A DNA stretch of 14,778 nt from a bacterium (GCA_022842225.1 JALHPX010000015.1:435-15212); one strand, 5' to 3'. Counted from the stretch's first letter, positions 1 to 7,681 are shown. Made by a program: numbers and translations. The notes: a model not told the origin generated them from the letters alone.

Positions 1-1131
1 GTCAAACGCTTCATCGCCTAAGCATACAGTAAGACCATACTCGCCAGGCAGAAGAGGGATTTCGGGGAAGGTCACTTCAATTTTAGAAGAGCTGTGCTCC
101 TGAACTTCCGCTTTGGACAAGACCTGGCGAGAAGACGTGAGAACTTCTCCCGTAACCATAGAGGTCAGCGTCACATACACGGCAAGACTGGGCACTGTCT
201 GAAGCGCTTTCCAATCCATCACCAACCGTACTGTTTGCCCAGTGTGAAAAGCCCAAGTTTCTCGTCCGTCTAAGCCGCGCGCGGAAATGCTCTTGATACG
301 AACAGCGCCAGAGCTGTGGGTCAGCCGATTGCCGATGGCTTCGTTCTCGATATCGCGCGGAGTTTGCAGTAGGCGGTTGTATTCGCCCAGCACTTCTTCG
401 GTTGGTCCATCTTTTACGATGTGACCCGTATTGAGCAAAATGGCGCGCGAGCAAATCGTGCGAATGGAGGGCAGGCTGTGGCTTACAAAGAAGACCGTGC
501 GCTGACTGCCGCCAAAGCTTTGGATTTTGCCCAGGCATTTTTTTTGAAAGGCGCCGTCACCCACGGCGAGCACTTCGTCGATAACCAAGATGTCCGACTC
601 CAGGTGCGCGGCGACGGCAAATGCCAAGCGGACGTACATGCCGCTGGAGTAGCGCTTCACCGGGGTGTCGAGATAGTCGCCGATTTCGGCGAAATCGACG
701 ATTTCGTCCAATTGCTTTTTAACGGTGGTGCGATTCATCCCTAGGATGGCGCCATTGAGAAAAATATTTTCTCTGCCAGTGAGCTCAGGGTGAAAACCCG
801 TGCCGATTTCCAAAAGGCTGGCCAAGCTGCCGTTGATTTCAACCGTTCCCTTAGTGGGTAATGTGATGCGGCTTAAAATTTTTAGCAGAGTAGACTTCCC
901 ATTGCCATTGCGGCCAATCAGGCCAATGACTTCGCCAGCGCCGACCGAAAAGCTCACATCGCGCAGCGCCCAAATATGCTGATCCGCATCAGAGTTATCG
1001 ACGGCTTTGCCTCGGAGCGTTTGTGCCGCCCAATGCACCGCGTGATTTAAGCTCTGAGTGAGGCTGCTTTGATTCGATGTGCCGAGACGATAGCGTTTAC
1101 TCAGGCCGTTTACTTTGATGATTTTGTTCAT
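1..1131 (-). CDS. Wzt-like polysaccharide ABC transporter ATP-binding protein (partial, C-terminus outside window)
   Basis: This is the cytoplasmic ATPase of an ABC exporter that moves lipid-linked O-antigen, capsule or a similar glycan across the inner membrane. The frame is open for 377 codons from an ATG at 1131 to the window edge, with no stop. Visible motifs are Walker A GRNGNGKST (about residues 73-81), LLEIGTGFHPELTGREN (106-122), signature YSSGM (161-165), Walker B ILVIDEV (181-187) and H-loop SH (217-218). The GFHPELTGREN block is typical of the Wzt/TagH/RfbE subfamily. After about residue 270 a beta-rich extension begins, as in the glycan-binding C-terminal domain of Wzt proteins. 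Oddity: Walker A has Asn where Ala or Ser is usual. The permease partner is not in the window; it may lie beyond the left edge. Family is certain; the exact glycan is unknown. Confidence 0.93.
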   Translation of the reverse strand, partial: MNKIIKVNGLSKRYRLGTSNQSSLTQSLNHAVHWAAQTLRGKAVDNSDADQHIWALRDVSFSVGAGEVIGLIGRNGNGKSTLLKILSRITLPTKGTVEINGSLASLLEIGTGFHPELTGRENIFLNGAILGMNRTTVKKQLDEIVDFAEIGDYLDTPVKRYSSGMYVRLAFAVAAHLESDILVIDEVLAVGDGAFQKKCLGKIQSFGGSQRTVFFVSHSLPSIRTICSRAILLNTGHIVKDGPTEEVLGEYNRLLQTPRDIENEAIGNRLTHSSGAVRIKSISARGLDGRETWAFHTGQTVRLVMDWKALQTVPSLAVYVTLTSMVTGEVLTSSRQVLSKAEVQEHSSSKIEVTFPEIPLLPGEYGLTVCLGDEAFD

Positions 1132-1158
1132 TGAGAGAGGCGAAAAGAGAATGGGAAG

Positions 1159-1177
1159 AACTATAATTAGTATAGTT
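1159..1177. repeat. Perfect 7-bp inverted repeat in divergent intergenic region
   Basis: AACTATA and TATAGTT are separated by ATTAG. The palindrome lies 28 bases upstream of the ATPase start and about 110 bases upstream of fcl. It covers the proposed -10 box of the leftward promoter, which is where an operator would sit. An A/T-rich 7-bp inverted repeat can also arise by chance, so an operator role is inferred only. Confidence 0.4.
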
Positions 1178-1197
1178 GAACCCTTAACCTTTTTTAA
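1169..1197 (-). promoter_or_regulatory. Possible sigma-70 promoter for the Wzt-like ATPase
   Basis: On the minus strand a TTAAAA box (1197-1192, four of six matches to TTGACA) is followed after exactly 17 bases by TATACT (1174-1169, five of six matches to TATAAT). Transcription would start near 1162 and leave a leader of about 30 bases. This is consensus matching by eye in an A/T-rich stretch, so confidence is limited. Confidence 0.35.
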
Positions 1198-1287
1198 GTT
1201 TTGTTCGAAAAGAAGGAGAGCGGCCCAATGGAATTTGCCGCTCCGTATCAAGCCCTTTCCAACCTCTTATATAGTTAGGTTGTTCAC

Positions 1288-2268
1288 ATGGATGTGATTT
1301 ACCAGAAGATCCTGGTTACCGGCGGTTCTGGCTTCCTCGGAAAAGTTGTCGTCAAAAAACTGCAACAACGTGGTTGCCGCGACGTCATCGCTCCTAGGTC
1401 TACAGATTACGATTTAAGAGAGAAGAACGACATCATTCGCTTGTTTCAACACGCGCGTCCAGATTGCGTGATTCACTTAGCAGCGGTCGTCGGTGGTATC
1501 GGCGCCAACATGAAAAATCCAGGCTCGTTTTTCTACGACAACGCCATCATGGGCATTCAGCTAATGGAAGTCGCCCGTCAGTTTAACGTGCAGAAATTCG
1601 TCGCTATCGGCACCATCTGCGCCTATCCGAAATACACGCCAGTTCCCTTTAAAGAAGAAGAGATCTGGAATGGGTATCCGGAGGAAACCAATGCGCCCTA
1701 TGGTCTGGCGAAGAAGATGATGCTGGTGCAATCGCAGGCCTATCGCAAACAATATGGTTTCAACTCGATTTACTTGCTGCCCGTGAATCTTTACGGACCC
1801 GGCGATAACTTTGATCTAGAAAGCTCGCATGTGATCCCGGCACTGGTGCGTAAATGCATCGAAGCCAAAGAAAAGAATCAGAAAGAAATCATCGTCTGGG
1901 GCGACGGCTCTCCGACGAGAGAGTTTCTCTACGTTGACGATGCGGCAGAGGGCATTGCTCTAGCCACCGAAGGCTACGACAGTTCTGAGCCGGTGAACTT
2001 GGGCTCGGGACAGGAAATTTCCATTCGTAATCTCGCTACGATGATCGCGGAGTGCACAGGCTATCAGGGCAGTTTGGTTTTTGATTCGAGTCGTCCAAAC
2101 GGCCAGCCACGCCGCGCGCTCGATGTAAAAAAAGCGCGCCAGATGTTTGGGTTCCAAGCCAAAGTGGCTCTCAAAGCCGGAATCGAGCGGACGGTGGCTT
2201 GGTTTATTGCCAATCGCCCGCATCTCGACGGCAGCTCTTCTTCGCTTGCCGCCGGCTCCGCTCGTTGA
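1288..2268 (+). CDS. fcl: GDP-L-fucose synthase (GDP-4-keto-6-deoxy-D-mannose epimerase/reductase)
   Basis: This cytoplasmic enzyme uses NADPH to turn GDP-4-keto-6-deoxy-D-mannose into GDP-L-fucose, the activated sugar for fucose-containing surface glycans. The 326-residue extended short-chain dehydrogenase has the Rossmann glycine motif TGGSGFLG (11-18) and the family-specific HLAAVVGGIGANM. It also has GTICAYPK (108-115) in place of the catalytic-Ser segment, with Thr109 at the Ser position, and YGLAKK supplying Tyr138 and Lys142. NLYGPGDNF is followed by His181, matching the catalytic His of the E. coli enzyme. The last 15 residues are a Ser/Ala-rich tail unlikely to be catalytic. The start has only a weak ribosome site, but the N-terminus fits the family. 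It leads a close set with DUF423 and EamA genes (gaps of 12 and 7 bases). The divergent glycan exporter supports a surface polysaccharide role. The gmd partner is not in the window. Confidence 0.92.
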   Translation: MDVIYQKILVTGGSGFLGKVVVKKLQQRGCRDVIAPRSTDYDLREKNDIIRLFQHARPDCVIHLAAVVGGIGANMKNPGSFFYDNAIMGIQLMEVARQFNVQKFVAIGTICAYPKYTPVPFKEEEIWNGYPEETNAPYGLAKKMMLVQSQAYRKQYGFNSIYLLPVNLYGPGDNFDLESSHVIPALVRKCIEAKEKNQKEIIVWGDGSPTREFLYVDDAAEGIALATEGYDSSEPVNLGSGQEISIRNLATMIAECTGYQGSLVFDSSRPNGQPRRALDVKKARQMFGFQAKVALKAGIERTVAWFIANRPHLDGSSSSLAAGSAR

Positions 2269-2280
2269 TTTGATGTTGGT

Positions 2281-2652
2281 ATGAATTCCCGCCTTGCCTT
2301 AATTCTAGGAAGTTTCTTTGGCTTTTTGTCGGTCGCCTTGGGCGCCTTTGGTGCACACGCGCTCAAAGAGACGCTAACCCCCGAGCGGCTGCAGTGGCTC
2401 GATACCGGAGCCAGATACATGGTGCTGCACGCGATAACGCTCCTTGCGACCTTCTCACTCGGCGAAAAGAAAATCGTACAAGCCGCGCGGCTGTGTTTTG
2501 TCGTCGGTATTTGCGTCTTTGGCGGAGCGCTTTTGGGACTCGCATTTACTGGCCAGCGGTGGCTGGGTGCCATTGCCCCGATTGGTGGGACGTCCCTGAT
2601 GGTGGGATGGCTTTGTCTTTGCGCCTACGGCGTGTCGTTAAAGCGAGCATAA
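2281..2652 (+). CDS. DUF423 family small membrane protein
   Basis: This 123-residue hydrophobic protein belongs to the DUF423 family (YgdD/YwdK type), whose biochemical role is not established. Recognisable features are the N-terminal segment with GSFFGFLSVALGAFGAHALK (10-29), the LDTGARYMVLHAI motif near residues 40-52, and the C-terminal FGGALLGLAFTG and APIGGTSLMVGW segments. About four membrane helices are expected. Length is normal for the family. It starts 12 bases after fcl and in the same reading frame, so UGA readthrough of fcl would give a fusion, though this is probably coincidence. It ends 7 bases before the EamA gene. The ribosome site is weak, so translation may depend on coupling with fcl. 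Confidence 0.88.
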   Translation: MNSRLALILGSFFGFLSVALGAFGAHALKETLTPERLQWLDTGARYMVLHAITLLATFSLGEKKIVQAARLCFVVGICVFGGALLGLAFTGQRWLGAIAPIGGTSLMVGWLCLCAYGVSLKRA

Positions 2653-2659
2653 CCCTTTC

Positions 2660-3523
2660 ATGCCCCTCTCAATCACTCCCGGTTTGCGGCAGATGGCTCT
2701 GGCCGCGGTGTATTTCAGCGTGATGGGATTGCTGGTGCGGTTGGTGCCGGCCCTGCCATCGATGGAAGTTGTGGTCTTTCGGACCTTGATTAGCTTTTGC
2801 ATGTCGGGGTTTGTGCTGTGGTATGCCGGGCGATCGTGGGTGGGAAAAAATCGGCGCTTGCTGATGTTACGCGGGCTCACCGGGTTTCTAGGGCTCTCCA
2901 TCTATATCTATTGCATCCAGGTGATGACTCTCGCCGAGGCTGTAACGCTGCAATATCTCAATCCGATTTTTAGCTCGATGTTGGCGCCTTGGTTTTTAAA
3001 AGAGAAGGGCAGGCGGCGCGAGTGGTTGGCGATCTTTGTCGCCTTTACTGGGGTCGTGCTGATCGCTAATCCGCAGGCAAGCGGCCATTGGCCCGTGGCA
3101 TTTCTGGGAGTGATGGGCGCGGTGTGCAGCGGAGTGAGTTACAACCTCGTTCGTAAGTTGGGTCTTGGCGGAGAGGACCCGCACGTCATTGTTCTGTATT
3201 TTCCTTTTATCGCGTTGGTCCTGGCATCGCCTTTTGCGGCGGCCCATTGGGTGACTCCCTCGGGTTGGGAATGGCTGATTTTACTCGGTATTGGAGTGAC
3301 CACGCAGCTCGGGCAGGTTTCCATGAGCCGCGGTTTAGCGCTCGAGCGGATCTCGCGCGCCACTGTCGTGAATTACGTCGTTATCTTTTTATCGACGATA
3401 TTCTCGTTTTTAATTGGAGATGCGATTTCGCCATCCTCGCTAGCGGGGATGGGATTGATTGTAGTGGCGCTGCTGATTGTCAGCTACCGAGTTCCTTCAA
3501 AATTGCCGCAATCGCATCAATAG
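2660..3523 (+). CDS. EamA/DMT-superfamily transporter
   Basis: This 287-residue inner-membrane protein has the two-fold repeated EamA (RhaT/YdcZ-like) architecture. About ten hydrophobic helices are visible, near residues 12-30, 36-55, 67-86, 90-112, 120-137, 147-165, 177-197, 203-220, 237-252 and 258-275. The first half contains the family-typical stretch AEAVTLQYLNPIFSSMLAPW followed by a basic loop (KEKGRRRE). The second half has the matching SMSRGLALERISRATVVNY. Such proteins export or import small metabolites (amino acids, sugars, nucleotide precursors); the substrate cannot be read from sequence. It follows the DUF423 gene by 7 bases and is probably the last gene of that transcript. Its final 44 bases overlap the end of the opposing pyrF gene, so no terminator fits between them. 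Confidence 0.9.
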   Translation: MPLSITPGLRQMALAAVYFSVMGLLVRLVPALPSMEVVVFRTLISFCMSGFVLWYAGRSWVGKNRRLLMLRGLTGFLGLSIYIYCIQVMTLAEAVTLQYLNPIFSSMLAPWFLKEKGRRREWLAIFVAFTGVVLIANPQASGHWPVAFLGVMGAVCSGVSYNLVRKLGLGGEDPHVIVLYFPFIALVLASPFAAAHWVTPSGWEWLILLGIGVTTQLGQVSMSRGLALERISRATVVNYVVIFLSTIFSFLIGDAISPSSLAGMGLIVVALLIVSYRVPSKLPQSHQ

Positions 3524-4181
3524 GCGAACCTATTCCCATCGGCGGCTGCAGAATAGGGCGGCCGATGACCAAGTGACTGGCGCCGGCCTTCATGGCTTCC
3601 GCAGGAGTCATTACTCGTTTCTGATCCTGGCTTGCCGCCCACGACGGACGAATTCCGGGAACTACTTTTAGAAGACCACTCAGGCCTGCGTCTGCACCCA
3701 GATAGGCTAATTCTTGTCCGGAGCAAACAACTCCGTCGATACCAGCCAGCGAAGCATCGCGGGCAAATTGGGGAACCTTGGTGGCAGTAGGCGCGCCAAA
3801 AATGCTCTCGCAAGTGGGGTCGTCAATCGATGTTAGCACCGTGACTGCCAAGGCCTTGGCATGACCCTTTACCCCGGCGGCGGCCTTGAGCGCTTCGGGT
3901 CCGCAGCTGGCGTGAATCGTAAAAAGCGAAACGCCCATCTCGTCCATGGCGCGAGTCGCGCCCTCGACGGTATTGGGGATGTCGCAAAATTTACCGTCGA
4001 AAAAAACTTTTCCGCCTAAACGGCGAATGTGTTGAACCACAGCGGGAGCGCCGGCATGAGTCAGCAGTTCCAGGCCCACTTTGAAATACCCAACGTGCGG
4101 TGCCAGGACGGGCACAATGGCGCTGGCGCGTGCGAGCGAATCTACATCCAGCGCTACAATAATCTTTTCCTTCAAATCCAC
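3480..4181 (-). CDS. pyrF: Orotidine-5'-phosphate decarboxylase
   Basis: This enzyme catalyses the last step of UMP synthesis, orotidine 5'-phosphate to UMP plus CO2, in the cytoplasm. The 233-residue TIM-barrel has ALDVD (Asp12), Lys34 in YFKVGLEL, and the family active-site motif FDGKFCDIPNT. These give the Lys34-Asp62-Lys64-Asp67 tetrad. Phosphate-binding elements GIRP (Arg178) and the C-terminal GRPI (Arg208) are present, and length is typical. The start is GTG, chosen because AGAGG lies 7 bases upstream and the N-terminus matches the family. That ribosome site overlaps the bcp stop codon (10-base gap), indicating coupling to bcp. It stops with TGA inside the 3' end of the convergent EamA gene. 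Confidence 0.96.
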   Translation of the reverse strand: MDLKEKIIVALDVDSLARASAIVPVLAPHVGYFKVGLELLTHAGAPAVVQHIRRLGGKVFFDGKFCDIPNTVEGATRAMDEMGVSLFTIHASCGPEALKAAAGVKGHAKALAVTVLTSIDDPTCESIFGAPTATKVPQFARDASLAGIDGVVCSGQELAYLGADAGLSGLLKVVPGIRPSWAASQDQKRVMTPAEAMKAGASHLVIGRPILQPPMGIGSPIDAIAAILKELGS

Positions 4182-4188
4182 TTGAGTA

Positions 4189-4193
4189 CCTCT
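4189..4193 (-). promoter_or_regulatory. Ribosome binding site of pyrF overlapping the bcp stop
   Basis: AGAGG on the minus strand lies 7 bases before the GTG start at 4181 and shares bases with the TAG stop of bcp (4194-4192). This placement fixes the GTG start and implies that pyrF is translated by ribosomes finishing bcp. Confidence 0.7.
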
Positions 4194-4674
4194 ATTTGGA
4201 ATTCTTTTTCGCGGCAGCGATTGCTTCGCTCACAGCTTTAGCATGGTCTTTAACTTTGACCTTTGGGAAGATTTTCAAAATTTTGCTATCAGGACCAATG
4301 ATGAAAGTCGTGCGTTCGATGCCCATGTATTTACGACCATACATCGATTTCTCTTTCCAGACTCCATAAGCTTCACATGCTTTGCCGGCGTCGTCGGCTA
4401 AAAGCGGGAAATTGAGGTCGTATTTGTCCCGAAACTTCTGGTGTTGCTCAACTGGGTCTTTGCTCACGCCCACCACGCTTGCCGAGAGTTTCTTCAGCCC
4501 TGCCAGGTTGTCACGAAAGTCGCAGGCTTGCGTCGTACATCCCGAGGTGAGGTCCTTGGGGTAAAAATATAAAACCAGGTATTTGCCCTTAAAATCGCCC
4601 AGAGAGACTTTTTTGCCGTCGTCTGAAGTGAGAGAGAAGTTAGGAGCCTTGGATCCTTCGTTAAGATTTGCCAT
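4192..4674 (-). CDS. bcp: Thioredoxin-dependent thiol peroxidase (Bcp/PrxQ type)
   Basis: This peroxiredoxin of the Bcp/PrxQ class reduces hydrogen and alkyl hydroperoxides in the cytoplasm with electrons from thioredoxin. The 160-residue product contains the active-site block YPKDLTSGCTTQAC, with Pro39, Thr43, peroxidatic Cys46 and resolving Cys51 (the C-x4-C spacing of 2-Cys PrxQ). The conserved Arg121 lies in ERTTFIIGPD. The frame is open upstream to an ATG at 4794. The ATG at 4674 is preferred because MANLNEGSKAPNFSL matches the usual family N-terminus and length, while the extra 40 residues resemble no peroxiredoxin segment and would fill the divergent promoter region. The ribosome site is weak. 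It is the first gene of a leftward bcp-pyrF pair. Confidence 0.93.
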   Translation of the reverse strand: MANLNEGSKAPNFSLTSDDGKKVSLGDFKGKYLVLYFYPKDLTSGCTTQACDFRDNLAGLKKLSASVVGVSKDPVEQHQKFRDKYDLNFPLLADDAGKACEAYGVWKEKSMYGRKYMGIERTTFIIGPDSKILKIFPKVKVKDHAKAVSEAIAAAKKNSK

Positions 4675-4693
4675 CTCGGCATTTAATCTTCTT

Positions 4694-4722
4694 TTGACCA
4701 CTCGCGCAACAGGAGCGATATT
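4694..4722 (+). promoter_or_regulatory. Possible sigma-70 promoter for the desaturase
   Basis: TTGACC (4694-4699, five of six matches) is followed after 17 bases by GATATT (4717-4722, four of six matches). It would give a start near 4729 and a leader of about 80 bases. It lies in the 133-base gap between divergent bcp and the desaturase. Found by eye only. Confidence 0.35.
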
Positions 4723-4794
4723 CTCTACCGGCTCTGTCAGGGGCCCTTCTGGTAAGATCAGATCGAGTCCCCCACAGTTCTTGGGCACGATCAT

Positions 4795-4800
4795 AAGGAG
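4795..4800 (+). promoter_or_regulatory. Strong ribosome binding site fixing the desaturase GTG start
   Basis: AAGGAG lies 7 bases before the GTG at 4808. The frame is open much further left (to a TTG at 4583), but that upstream part is antisense to bcp, so this site decides the start. Confidence 0.8.
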
Positions 4801-4807
4801 ACCTAAC

Positions 4808-5929
4808 GTGAACTGGTCAGATATTTATTGGCGCAATACGCTCTTTTTCATCGGGACCGCCATCGCAACCGTAGTGCTGGTTCCCTGGTACATTTGGACG
4901 CAGGGCCTCACATGGCCTCTGGTTGCAATGTTCGTGATTGGTTCGGCGGGTACCTGTTTAAGTATTACCGCTGGCTATCACCGCTTTTTGGCGCATCGCA
5001 GTTTTCACATGCGGCCTTGGGTTAAGAATCTGTTCCTTCTCTTTGGAGCGGGGGCATTTCAAAGTTCGGCTATCTGGTGGGCATCGGAGCATCGCCGTCA
5101 CCATCGTTTTGTGGATACGGAGCAAGATCCCCACAATATCCGCGAAGGCTTCATGCACGCTCACATTGGCTGGATGATGAACAAATCGGGTCCGACTTCA
5201 CGCATGGAGTTCGCCCCGGATTTGATGGCCGATAAGTGGATCATGTTGCAGCACAATTACTATGTGCCGCTGGCGATTTTTATGGGATTTATCGTGCCGC
5301 TGGGCATCGGCTTCGCTATTGGCAGTCCTATGGGCGGCCTGATTTTTGGCGGTGTGGCTCGGGTTTTCTTCACCAACCACGTTACCTTCTTTATCAATTC
5401 GCTGGCTCACACGCTGGGCACCCGTCCTTATAGTGATAAGCAAACGGCGCGCGATAGCTGGGTGATGGCATTCTTGGCGTTTGGTGAGGGCTACCACAAT
5501 TACCACCACGTTTTTGCCGCCGATTACCGCAACGGCATTCGTTGGTACCAATGGGATCCCACCAAATGGTTGATTCTGTCGATGTCGTGGGTCGGTATGA
5601 CCTATCGCCTTCGTCGTACTCCGCCTGCGGAAATTCTGCGTGCGCGCCTGCAAAATGAGCAGATCCGCCTGGTGCACTACGGCATGTCGCCTGAGACGGT
5701 CGCTGCCTTGAAGCACCGCGTGGAAGAGGCGCAAGCTCGCTGGCGCCAGCTGAAAGAGGATTACCGCACGGTGAAAAAAGACGTTCAAACTCGTTCACTC
5801 GATCGATTGGCCCGCATGAAAGCCGATATGAAAGTGGCGAAGTTGGAGTTTCACCTGGCGTGGAAGCAATGGTCGGTTTATCGCCGGGCATTAGCCTCTT
5901 CCCCGCGTTTGGCTCCTAGTTATTCCTAA
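4808..5929 (+). CDS. Membrane acyl-CoA / acyl-lipid fatty acid desaturase
   Basis: This integral-membrane di-iron enzyme introduces a double bond (most likely delta-9) into a fatty acyl chain, adjusting membrane fluidity. The 373-residue product has all three histidine boxes: HRFLAH (H58-x4-H63), HRRHH (95-99) and HNYHH (230-234). A further conserved His201 follows NSLA. Four hydrophobic helices in two hairpins are seen near 10-30, 36-55, 74-91 and 150-195. From about residue 272 a highly charged helical extension follows (LKHRVEEAQARWRQLKEDYR and beyond, to about 360), probably a coiled coil; similar extensions occur in other proteobacterial desaturases. A HAD phosphatase gene follows 20 bases downstream and may share the transcript. 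Substrate (acyl-CoA or phospholipid) and regiochemistry are inferred from family only. Confidence 0.93.
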   Translation: MNWSDIYWRNTLFFIGTAIATVVLVPWYIWTQGLTWPLVAMFVIGSAGTCLSITAGYHRFLAHRSFHMRPWVKNLFLLFGAGAFQSSAIWWASEHRRHHRFVDTEQDPHNIREGFMHAHIGWMMNKSGPTSRMEFAPDLMADKWIMLQHNYYVPLAIFMGFIVPLGIGFAIGSPMGGLIFGGVARVFFTNHVTFFINSLAHTLGTRPYSDKQTARDSWVMAFLAFGEGYHNYHHVFAADYRNGIRWYQWDPTKWLILSMSWVGMTYRLRRTPPAEILRARLQNEQIRLVHYGMSPETVAALKHRVEEAQARWRQLKEDYRTVKKDVQTRSLDRLARMKADMKVAKLEFHLAWKQWSVYRRALASSPRLAPSYS

Positions 5930-5949
5930 GAGAGTTCGTTCGCTTTTTT

Positions 5950-6600
5950 ATGTATGACGCCCTAGTTTTTGATCTCGATGGCACGCTGTGGGATTCCACT
6001 GCTTCGGTAAGCGAGGCTTGGGCCCTGGCGGTCATCGAATTGGGCGAAGAATTACCCAAGGTCACCCCCGAAGAAGTTTCGCGCATGATGGGGATGACTC
6101 TTGAGGAGATCTTCCAACAGTACTTCCCGCAACTTCCCGTAGAGCGTCGGCAGCTATTTTCTGACACGCTGCTTGCTAAGCAAAAACAAATTATGTCGGG
6201 GCAGCAGGGCGTGCTCTATCGAGGAGTGCAAAAGGGGCTGGCGAAATTAGCCGATGCCTTTCCGCTTTATCTCGTGAGCAATTGCTACGTGCCTTATCTG
6301 GATATGTTTTTTGAGCAGAACCCGCTCAGGCATTATTTCCTGGATTGGGAATGTTACGGGCGCACGGGCAAGCCCAAGGCAGATAATCTGCAATTACTTT
6401 TGAAGAAGCACCAGTTGAAGAAAACGGCCTATGTCGGCGACACAGCCGGCGATCAGATCGCTGCAACCAAAGCAGGAATGGATTTCTATCACGCCGGGTA
6501 TGGCTTCGGAGAGCCGGATGCAGATTGCATGCGGTTTAATAATTTCTCAGAGCTCACGCAGTTTTTTCTGGGTCTTAAAACAACAGACTTGAAGAAATAG
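5950..6600 (+). CDS. HAD-superfamily phosphatase (phosphoglycolate phosphatase-like)
   Basis: This 216-residue cytoplasmic haloacid-dehalogenase-type hydrolase resembles the Gph/PGMB-like group. Motif I is FDLDGTLWD with the nucleophile Asp8 and acid/base Asp10. Motif II is VSN (Ser110), motif III the Lys in TGKPKADN (141-143), and motif IV YVGDTAGDQIAA with Asp164 and Asp168. A helical cap follows motif I (about 15-85), as in C1-cap HAD enzymes. Dephosphorylation of a small phosphate ester is expected; the substrate cannot be assigned. An AGAGAG stretch near 5929-5934 is rather far (about 15 bases) from the ATG, so the ribosome site is poor. Closeness to the desaturase suggests one transcript, without an obvious metabolic link. 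Confidence 0.87.
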   Translation: MYDALVFDLDGTLWDSTASVSEAWALAVIELGEELPKVTPEEVSRMMGMTLEEIFQQYFPQLPVERRQLFSDTLLAKQKQIMSGQQGVLYRGVQKGLAKLADAFPLYLVSNCYVPYLDMFFEQNPLRHYFLDWECYGRTGKPKADNLQLLLKKHQLKKTAYVGDTAGDQIAATKAGMDFYHAGYGFGEPDADCMRFNNFSELTQFFLGLKTTDLKK

Positions 6601-6745
6601 CGTTACTTGCCTTCGTGTATTTCGGTACCCATCCATCCCCCCACAGACGACTGCTTTCCGAAATCCGCTAAAGACCAACAACTTCGAATTTCAATGTAGA
6701 ATGCTTAAAGGCGTTTGATCAAGAGAGAAAAGGGAAGGCTGCTCG

Positions 6746-7681
6746 ATGTCGCTCGGATTGTTGATTACTTATTTCAACGAAAAGGAACTTCTTACTCGAA
6801 GCTTGCTTTCTATCACTGGCGAAAAGAATCCCCCCAAAGAGATCTTAGTCTACGACGATTGCTCCGAGTTTAACGCCGAGAGCTTTGTTCCGGCACATCT
6901 TAAGGGCACCGTGAAAATTTTTCGCGGTACTAAAAATCGCGGGCCGGCCTATGGTCGCAACTTTCTTTTGAAGAATAGCACCGCGACATACGTGAAGTTT
7001 CACGACACCGATGATGAGCTAAAGCCTGGTTGGAGTGAGAAAATCGACCATAAAATCGCTACCGAAAATCCCGATGTGATTCTTTTCGAGGTCGATGGCG
7101 TGCATGCAGAGGGTCAGCGATTCGAACGCACCATTGGTTTGTGGGAAATTAGAAAAGGCCGCGACCCTGTAAGTTTTGCTATCCAACACGCCATTGTGAC
7201 CAGTAGTGCGGTTTATCGCCGAGCGTTTCTTGCTACGACCGGCGCTTACCGCGAAGATCTTTGGCAAAGCGAAGATCACGAATTTCATATCCGCGTGCTC
7301 AATCATTCACCCCGCGTGTCTATCATCGAAGAGTCGTTGCTTGATCTGCATGTGCGCGAACAAAGTCGAAGCCAAAAGTTTCAAGAAGTCTGGAGATGTC
7401 GTCTGCAGGGGCTGAAGTTTGCAAAAGAGTATCTGTCGCCCGGCTACCTGCAGGATCTTTGTGACGCCGCAGCAGATGTTGGATCCATTCTCTATCAAAT
7501 GGGCGACACAGAGGGTGCTGCACTTTCTTTTGAGTGGGCGCGATCTATTTCGACTCCACGATATCGCTCTCGCCCCTGGTTTTATCGTGCAATCGCAAAG
7601 CATGATCCGCTTCTCGCCGAATCGATCGGCAGAATGTATCGGAATTGGGTACCAGATTTCGTTCGCCGCGTTCTGCACTAG
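6746..7681 (+). CDS. Glycosyltransferase family 2 protein
   Basis: This 311-residue GT-A fold enzyme transfers a sugar from a nucleotide-sugar donor, probably in surface glycan synthesis. Visible features are the N-terminal LGLLITYFNEKELL strand-turn, the nucleotide-binding ILVYDDCS (Asp37-Asp38), and NRGPAYGRN (64-72). The DxD-type metal site is HDTDDE (86-91), and the catalytic-base region is QSEDHEFHIR (Glu176-Asp177). No membrane helix is evident, so it is cytoplasmic or peripheral. The C-terminal 100 residues are helical, with YQMGDTEGAALSFEWARS resembling a single TPR-like unit. GGGAAGG-type bases (GGGAAGG, 6732-6738) lie 7 bases before the ATG. The 145-base gap before it holds a TAGAAT box (6697-6702) without a good -35, so it may be its own transcript. 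Confidence 0.88.
   Translation: MSLGLLITYFNEKELLTRSLLSITGEKNPPKEILVYDDCSEFNAESFVPAHLKGTVKIFRGTKNRGPAYGRNFLLKNSTATYVKFHDTDDELKPGWSEKIDHKIATENPDVILFEVDGVHAEGQRFERTIGLWEIRKGRDPVSFAIQHAIVTSSAVYRRAFLATTGAYREDLWQSEDHEFHIRVLNHSPRVSIIEESLLDLHVREQSRSQKFQEVWRCRLQGLKFAKEYLSPGYLQDLCDAAADVGSILYQMGDTEGAALSFEWARSISTPRYRSRPWFYRAIAKHDPLLAESIGRMYRNWVPDFVRRVLH

Noticed and set aside
83..744. Open frames overlapping the Wzt-like ATPase (83-538 minus, 421-744 plus)
   Set aside because: They are shadows of the ATPase frame, which carries all ABC motifs; their translations look like no known protein.
4675..4794. 40-residue N-terminal extension of Bcp from the ATG at 4794
   Set aside because: The extra residues do not resemble a peroxiredoxin or a signal peptide, would fill the divergent promoter region, and the ATG at 4674 gives the normal family length.
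4583..4807. N-terminal extension of the desaturase frame from a TTG at 4583
   Set aside because: It is antisense to bcp, lacks homology to desaturases, and AAGGAG sits 7 bases before the GTG at 4808.
5198..5788. 196-codon minus-strand frame within the desaturase
   Set aside because: It is antisense to an intact, motif-complete gene and its translation is rich in Arg, His and Gln without recognisable features.
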